Assembly: GCF_000499845.2 (NCBI RefSeq)
Contig: NC_023755.2
Location: 35,910,023-35,974,022, forward strand
Direction of reading: 5' to 3'
DNA length: 64,000 nucleotides
Source of the DNA: Phaseolus vulgaris
Lineage: Eukaryota; Streptophyta; Magnoliopsida; Fabales; Fabaceae
The number at the start of each line of letters is the position of its first letter. Within the stretch, counting starts at the first letter, position 1. Positions 60,422 to 64,000 of the stretch are shown piece after piece. The translations under genes were made by a program, and so were the position numbers. A model generated the notes under the pieces. That model was given only the letters and a program-made list of their open reading frames with translations. It had not been told where the DNA came from and ran no database searches.

Positions 60422-61828
60422 TGTTTGATGTAGAAAATAACTAGTTTGCTTTGAAGTTTGTAATAGGTTTAGATGATCTTGTATTTAGGCGTGTGTGTGT
60501 GTAAGGTTGCCTTTTGCTACATGACCTATCCTAGATGCCTAACCAAACCTAGAATAAGCACATGAAGTGGTTAAAAGTTTTTCCAAAAGCTTTCTAGAGG
60601 TTTCTTCAAAAATAAGGACTCTGCACAAAAATAAATCTGTTTCTCTGTAAAAGAATAGGTTTATTCTTTGGTTTGCTGAAAGGATTTTCGAAAGTTAGTT
60701 AGGGCACCAAAGGTACAACTAAGACAGTTATTTCAGTTAGCTGAGTTGGCAGTGTTCATAAAATAAATCTGTTCAGTTTAAAACTGAATCTGTTGTTTTC
60801 ATAAGAGCTTTTCAACTATTTTTTGAAAAGAAGTTAGAAACTGTTTTCTATATAAAGAAAAGTCTCTCTCACATGAAAGGATGCTGAGCAATTACGTTTT
60901 TGACAGAGATTAAACACTTTCTATGTGAGAAGAAGGATTGAAAAGATTTTTGAAAGGTTTTCCAAAAGGGATTTTGAAGTGTGCTTCTTCTAGGAAAACT
61001 TTGATCTTGGTGAAGGTGCTGGTGCAGTTCTGCAGCAAAGTTGAACTACTGGTTTTGAGTTCTTGCATCTTCTTATCAGGTGTTATCTTTCCTTTATTCT
61101 GGTTTGTAAAGGTGTAAGTGTTAGTCACTCATTGATAGGGTTTCTTGGAGTGCAAGGTGTGCTGAAATAGGGTTTTTTCAGCATTGGTTGTATAGTTCTT
61201 GTAGTGTTTAAGAACTGTTGTGTTTGTAAGTGATTGATACTGTCTTTAGTGGATTCCACCTTGGAGTAAGGTGAAACTGGATGTAGCTCTGTATGAGTGA
61301 ACCAGTATAAAAACTTGCTTGTCTTTTCCTCTCATCCCTGCACTCGTTTCTGGTTTTGCTTAATTCTGTCAAGAACTAAATCTGTTCTTTTGGAATTGAA
61401 TCTGTTAATTCTGGGTTTAATAAAAACTGTTCTTCCTGATCTATTAAAGTTCTCTAATCACGAACAAGGTAGTTGTATATGAAGTTTTAATTGGTCTGTG
61501 AACAAATTGTCTATTCATTAAAACCTGAGAAAGATTCATTCTCTTTAAAACCTTGTGTTGGATGAACATGGTTGATTTCTTGGCATAGTTGTATTCTTCA
61601 AACTCGTAAAATCTAACCAATCTGATTCTGTTATACCTCTCTGTTGATTGCAATTTTAATCTGAAAAAATTCAAATTGTGCTAGACTGTTATGAAGAATC
61701 AATTTGTTTCCTTTAAAAACAATCTGTTCATTTGTCTCTGATATACTGAAAATTGTTTGTATTTGCGAAAATTTTATAAGCTCAATTCACCCCTCCCCTC
61801 TTGAACTTAGACACTAATAGACCCAACA
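60422..61828 (+). repeat. Proposed 5' LTR of the Copia element, about 1.4 kb
   Basis: Starts TGTTTGATGTAG and ends AGACCCAACA, giving TG...CA with short inverted ends (TGTT/AACA). A TATA box CTATATAAAG lies at 60848-60857. The right end sits two bases before the primer-binding site. The left end is chosen by the TGTTTG start and cannot be confirmed without the 3' LTR. Confidence 0.65.
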
Positions 61829-61830
61829 AT

Positions 61831-61842
61831 TGGTATCAGAGC
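61831..61842 (+). other. Primer-binding site of the Copia element (tRNA-iMet type)
   Basis: TGGTATCAGAGC, complementary to the 3' end of initiator methionine tRNA, directly downstream of the LTR and 30 bases before the gag start. Confidence 0.9.
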
Positions 61843-61871
61843 TAGGGCTTGTATTTTGCTCAAGTGTATGC

Positions 61872-63335
61872 ATGATGTCTGAGTTTAAAATGCCTTTTGC
61901 TGAAGGTGCGTCTATTAATAGACCTCCTATGTTTGGTGGTGTTAACTATGCTTTCTGGAAAATCAGGATGAAGATCTTTATGGAGTCTATTGACATGGGA
62001 ATCTGGGATGCAGTGGTCAGTGGACCTTTTATACCTATGCAGGTTGTCAAAGATGAAACAATAAAGAAGCCTTGGTCTGAATGGAGTGAAACCGAGAAGA
62101 AGGCCCAATATGACTCCTTAGCCAAGAATATCATCACCTCTACACTGAATATGGATGAGTTCTTTAGAGTCTCTCAATGTAACTCAGCTAAGGAGATGTG
62201 GGAAGTACTAGAGGTAACTCATGAAGGGACTGATGATGTGAAATGGGCAAGGAAGCACTCACTAATTCAGGAGTACGAGCTGTTCAGAATGCAATCAGAA
62301 GAAAGTATTGCAGATGTGCAGAAACGATTTACACATATTGTAAATCACCTCACTGGCCTTGGTAAAGTCTTTGACAAGGAAGAGCTCAACATAAAGGTGC
62401 TAAAATGCCTTGATAGGAGCTGGCAGCCTAAGGTAACAGCAATCTCAGAATCTAGAGATTTATCCAAGATGTCCACTGCTGCACTTTTTGGAAAGCTGAT
62501 AGAGCATGAAATAGAGCTGAAAAGATTGAAAGAACAAGAAACTGTGGAGAAGAAGGCCAAAGGAATTGCTCTGAAAACTACCATGGAACATGATACAAGT
62601 GAGGAAGAAGTTGATCCTGAACATGATGAGACTGTGAGTCTGCTCACTAGAAAATTCAGTAGGTTTCTTAGAAAGAAAAACCGTGACAGAACTCAATAAA
62701 GAAAGAGGTACTCTAAATCCAATGATTCAAATTCTTCAAATTACACTTGTTTTGGATGTGGTAAACCAGGTCATATAAAGGCTGATTGTCCAAGCAATCA
62801 AAACAAAGAAAAATCAGCAAGTAAGAAGAGTGAAAGAAGCAAAGGCAAAAGAGCATACATCTCATGGGAAGAAAATGATGTATCCTCATCTAGTGACTCC
62901 TCAACCGAAAGTGAGGAAGCAAATCTGTGCTTTATGGTGAATAATGAAGAATTGAACTCTGATTCAGTAAGTGATTTTTCTACTGATTCTGAAAACTATG
63001 ATCAGCTGTTAATTGCATTTAAGGAAACACATGATGAAGCAAACAGATTAGCTGTAATTTGCAATAAATTGAATAGAGTAAATAGGGTACTTGAACCTAA
63101 GGTCAAAGCTCTTGAAGAAGAACTGCACAAAGCTAAAACTGAATTGGTTAGCCTTGAATTAACATGTTTGCATGCATCAATAAAAACCTGTGATAATTGT
63201 AAAAAACTGGAAAAACAGGTTGAGTATTTGTTAAAAACACTTTCAAATTTCACTAAAGGAAGAGAAAATCTTGAAACTTTATTAGGTTCACAGAATGCTG
63301 TTTTCAATAAAAATGGTCTAGGATATAATTCTTAA
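61872..63335 (+). pseudogene. Copia gag, interrupted
   Basis: The frame starts at ATG 61872. The first 275 codons run to a TAA at 62697-62699; the same frame then resumes for another 211 codons to TAA 63333-63335. The first part is the UBN2-type capsid-like domain (FGGVNYAFWKIRMKIFM, AKEMWEVLE, LIQEYELFRM, LIEHEIELKRLKEQE). After the stop comes a CX2CX4HX4C zinc knuckle (62748-62789), an acidic Ser-rich segment (DVSSSSDSSTESEEANLC) and a coiled-coil-like stretch (LEPKVKALEEELHKAKTEL). Gag packages the element RNA. The TAA at 62697 is most likely a nonsense mutation because homology continues in frame straight after it. The start was chosen as the first ATG after the primer site. Confidence 0.85.
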
Positions 63336-63336
63336 A

Positions 63337-64000
63337 AGCAATGTGAAAAAGCTGTCTAGTTTTTTTGTTCCTTCCAAAACAGGTTTTTCTTCTTTCAGTT
63401 GTTCAAAAGCAATGCATACTGCAACATGTTTTTACTGTATGAAGTCTTGTCATTTATCTAGAACATGTAAAGCTAGAAGGTACCTTGTTCTTAAAGGATT
63501 GGCCAAATGACTTCCTAAGGAAAGGTATTAATCATGCTGGACCCTAGACTAAAAGGGGTACCATATATGCTAAATATGTTTTGTTGCAGAAAAACAGCAG
63601 GAAAAACCAGTGGTACCTGGACAGTGGCTGCTCAAAGCACATGACTGGTGATGTGACCCAGTTCATAAATCTGAAACTCAAAGCTGAAGGGCATGTCACA
63701 TATGGGGACAACAATAGAGGAAAAATCCTTGGAAGAGGAGATGTTGGTACTAAAGATTCAACCACTATTGAGAATGTACTGTATGTTGAAGGGCTAAAAC
63801 ATAGTCTTCTAAGCATTAGCCAGCTGTGTGATAAGGGATACAAGGTCAATTTCAAAGCCAATACTTGTACAATTTCAAATGAAATTTCTGGTAAGGTGCT
63901 GTTCACTGGAAAAAGGGTAAACAACATCTATCTCTTAGATATTATAAAGAGTTGTTCTGAAAATGAGTGTTTGTTATCTAAAAATGATGAGTCATGGCTG
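63337..64000 (+). pseudogene. Copia gag-pol junction, protease and pre-integrase region, frameshifted
   Basis: From 63337 similarity moves to another frame, with a second CX2CX4HX4C knuckle (63427-63468), and stops at TGA 63508-63510. It then shifts again near 63515-63527 and meets TAG at 63545-63547. After that the frame stays open to the window end. It holds the aspartic protease motif WYLDSGCSKHMTGD (DSG at 63620-63628), the ILGRGDVGTKD and NVLYVEGLKHSLLSISQLCDKGY segment of Copia protease/pre-integrase regions, and KVLFTGKRVNNIYLLD of the GAG-pre-integrase domain. Integrase and reverse transcriptase would lie beyond 64000. Confidence 0.85.

Larger units (their letters stand above)
60422..64000 (+). 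mobile_element. Copia retrotransposon, 5' half, coding region broken; runs off window
   Basis: Order: proposed 5' LTR, primer site, gag with zinc knuckle, protease motif, and start of the integrase-side region, which is the Copia gag-pol order up to the edge. The gag wording (PPMFGGVNYAFWKIRM, then CFGCGKPGHIKADC) is of the UBN2-type Copia gag common in legumes, and the long LTR suggests the Sirevirus-like branch (inference). The coding region carries several stops and two frame changes, so this copy cannot make its proteins as read. The 3' half and 3' LTR lie outside the window. Confidence 0.9.

Noticed and set aside
1..64000. CRISPR arrays, operons, tRNA or rRNA genes
   Set aside because: The window is eukaryotic nuclear DNA. 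No spacer-repeat pattern, and no recognisable tRNA B-box context or rRNA segment was seen by eye. A tRNAscan or Rfam search would settle the RNA part.

Overview
This is a stretch of plant nuclear DNA. It is very AT-rich, and its genes have many short exons bounded by GT/AG introns. Every protein family I recognise is a plant one: two NAC factors, an F-box protein, a CASP, DCP1, ELM1, a chromoplast-type lycopene beta-cyclase and B3 domains. The small terminal repeats starting TGTTGGAGATC and the general repeat landscape remind me of legumes (Phaseoleae), but the species assignment is inference from memory.

Layout. All eight non-decayed genes lie on the minus strand. They are: a NAC factor cut by the left window edge (61-1505); a single-exon F-box protein (5986-6987); a 10-exon LRR protein with a lysine-rich tail (18390-22396); decapping activator DCP1, 8 exons (26437-30870); a Casparian-strip membrane protein, 3 exons (36197-37162); mitochondrial fission factor ELM1, 10 exons (38226-42074); an intronless CYC-B-type lycopene cyclase (43914-45413); and a NAC090-like factor, 3 exons (50069-51058). 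I resolved the exons by hand, and each multi-exon model closes in frame with GT/AG borders throughout. On the plus strand I find only decayed material: a two-domain B3 pseudogene (57949-58817) and the 5' half of a broken Copia element (60422 to the window end).

Mobile DNA fills much of the rest. Three solo LTRs each have TG...CA ends and perfect 5-bp target duplications: 10958-13130 (TTATT), 14369-14919 (ATTTA) and 55384-57013 (ACCCG). The first and third belong to one family in opposite orientation. The third sits inside a 369-bp TRIM element (55200-57203, flanked by ATAGT), giving a clear insertion order. A much older TRIM copy lies at about 16060-16400. There are also a CACTA terminus with a 38-bp array (to 10242), a PIF/Harbinger-like element (52185-52936), a Gypsy 5' LTR relict with a decayed primer-binding region (35020-35845), a small inverted repeat, and several tandem duplications.

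The genes are unrelated housekeeping, developmental and metabolic functions, and nothing suggests that they form a pathway or cluster. I found no new multi-gene system. The most informative parts are the nested, dateable retroelement insertions and the B3 pseudogene. No tRNA, rRNA or CRISPR feature was recognised by eye; a covariance-model search was not possible.
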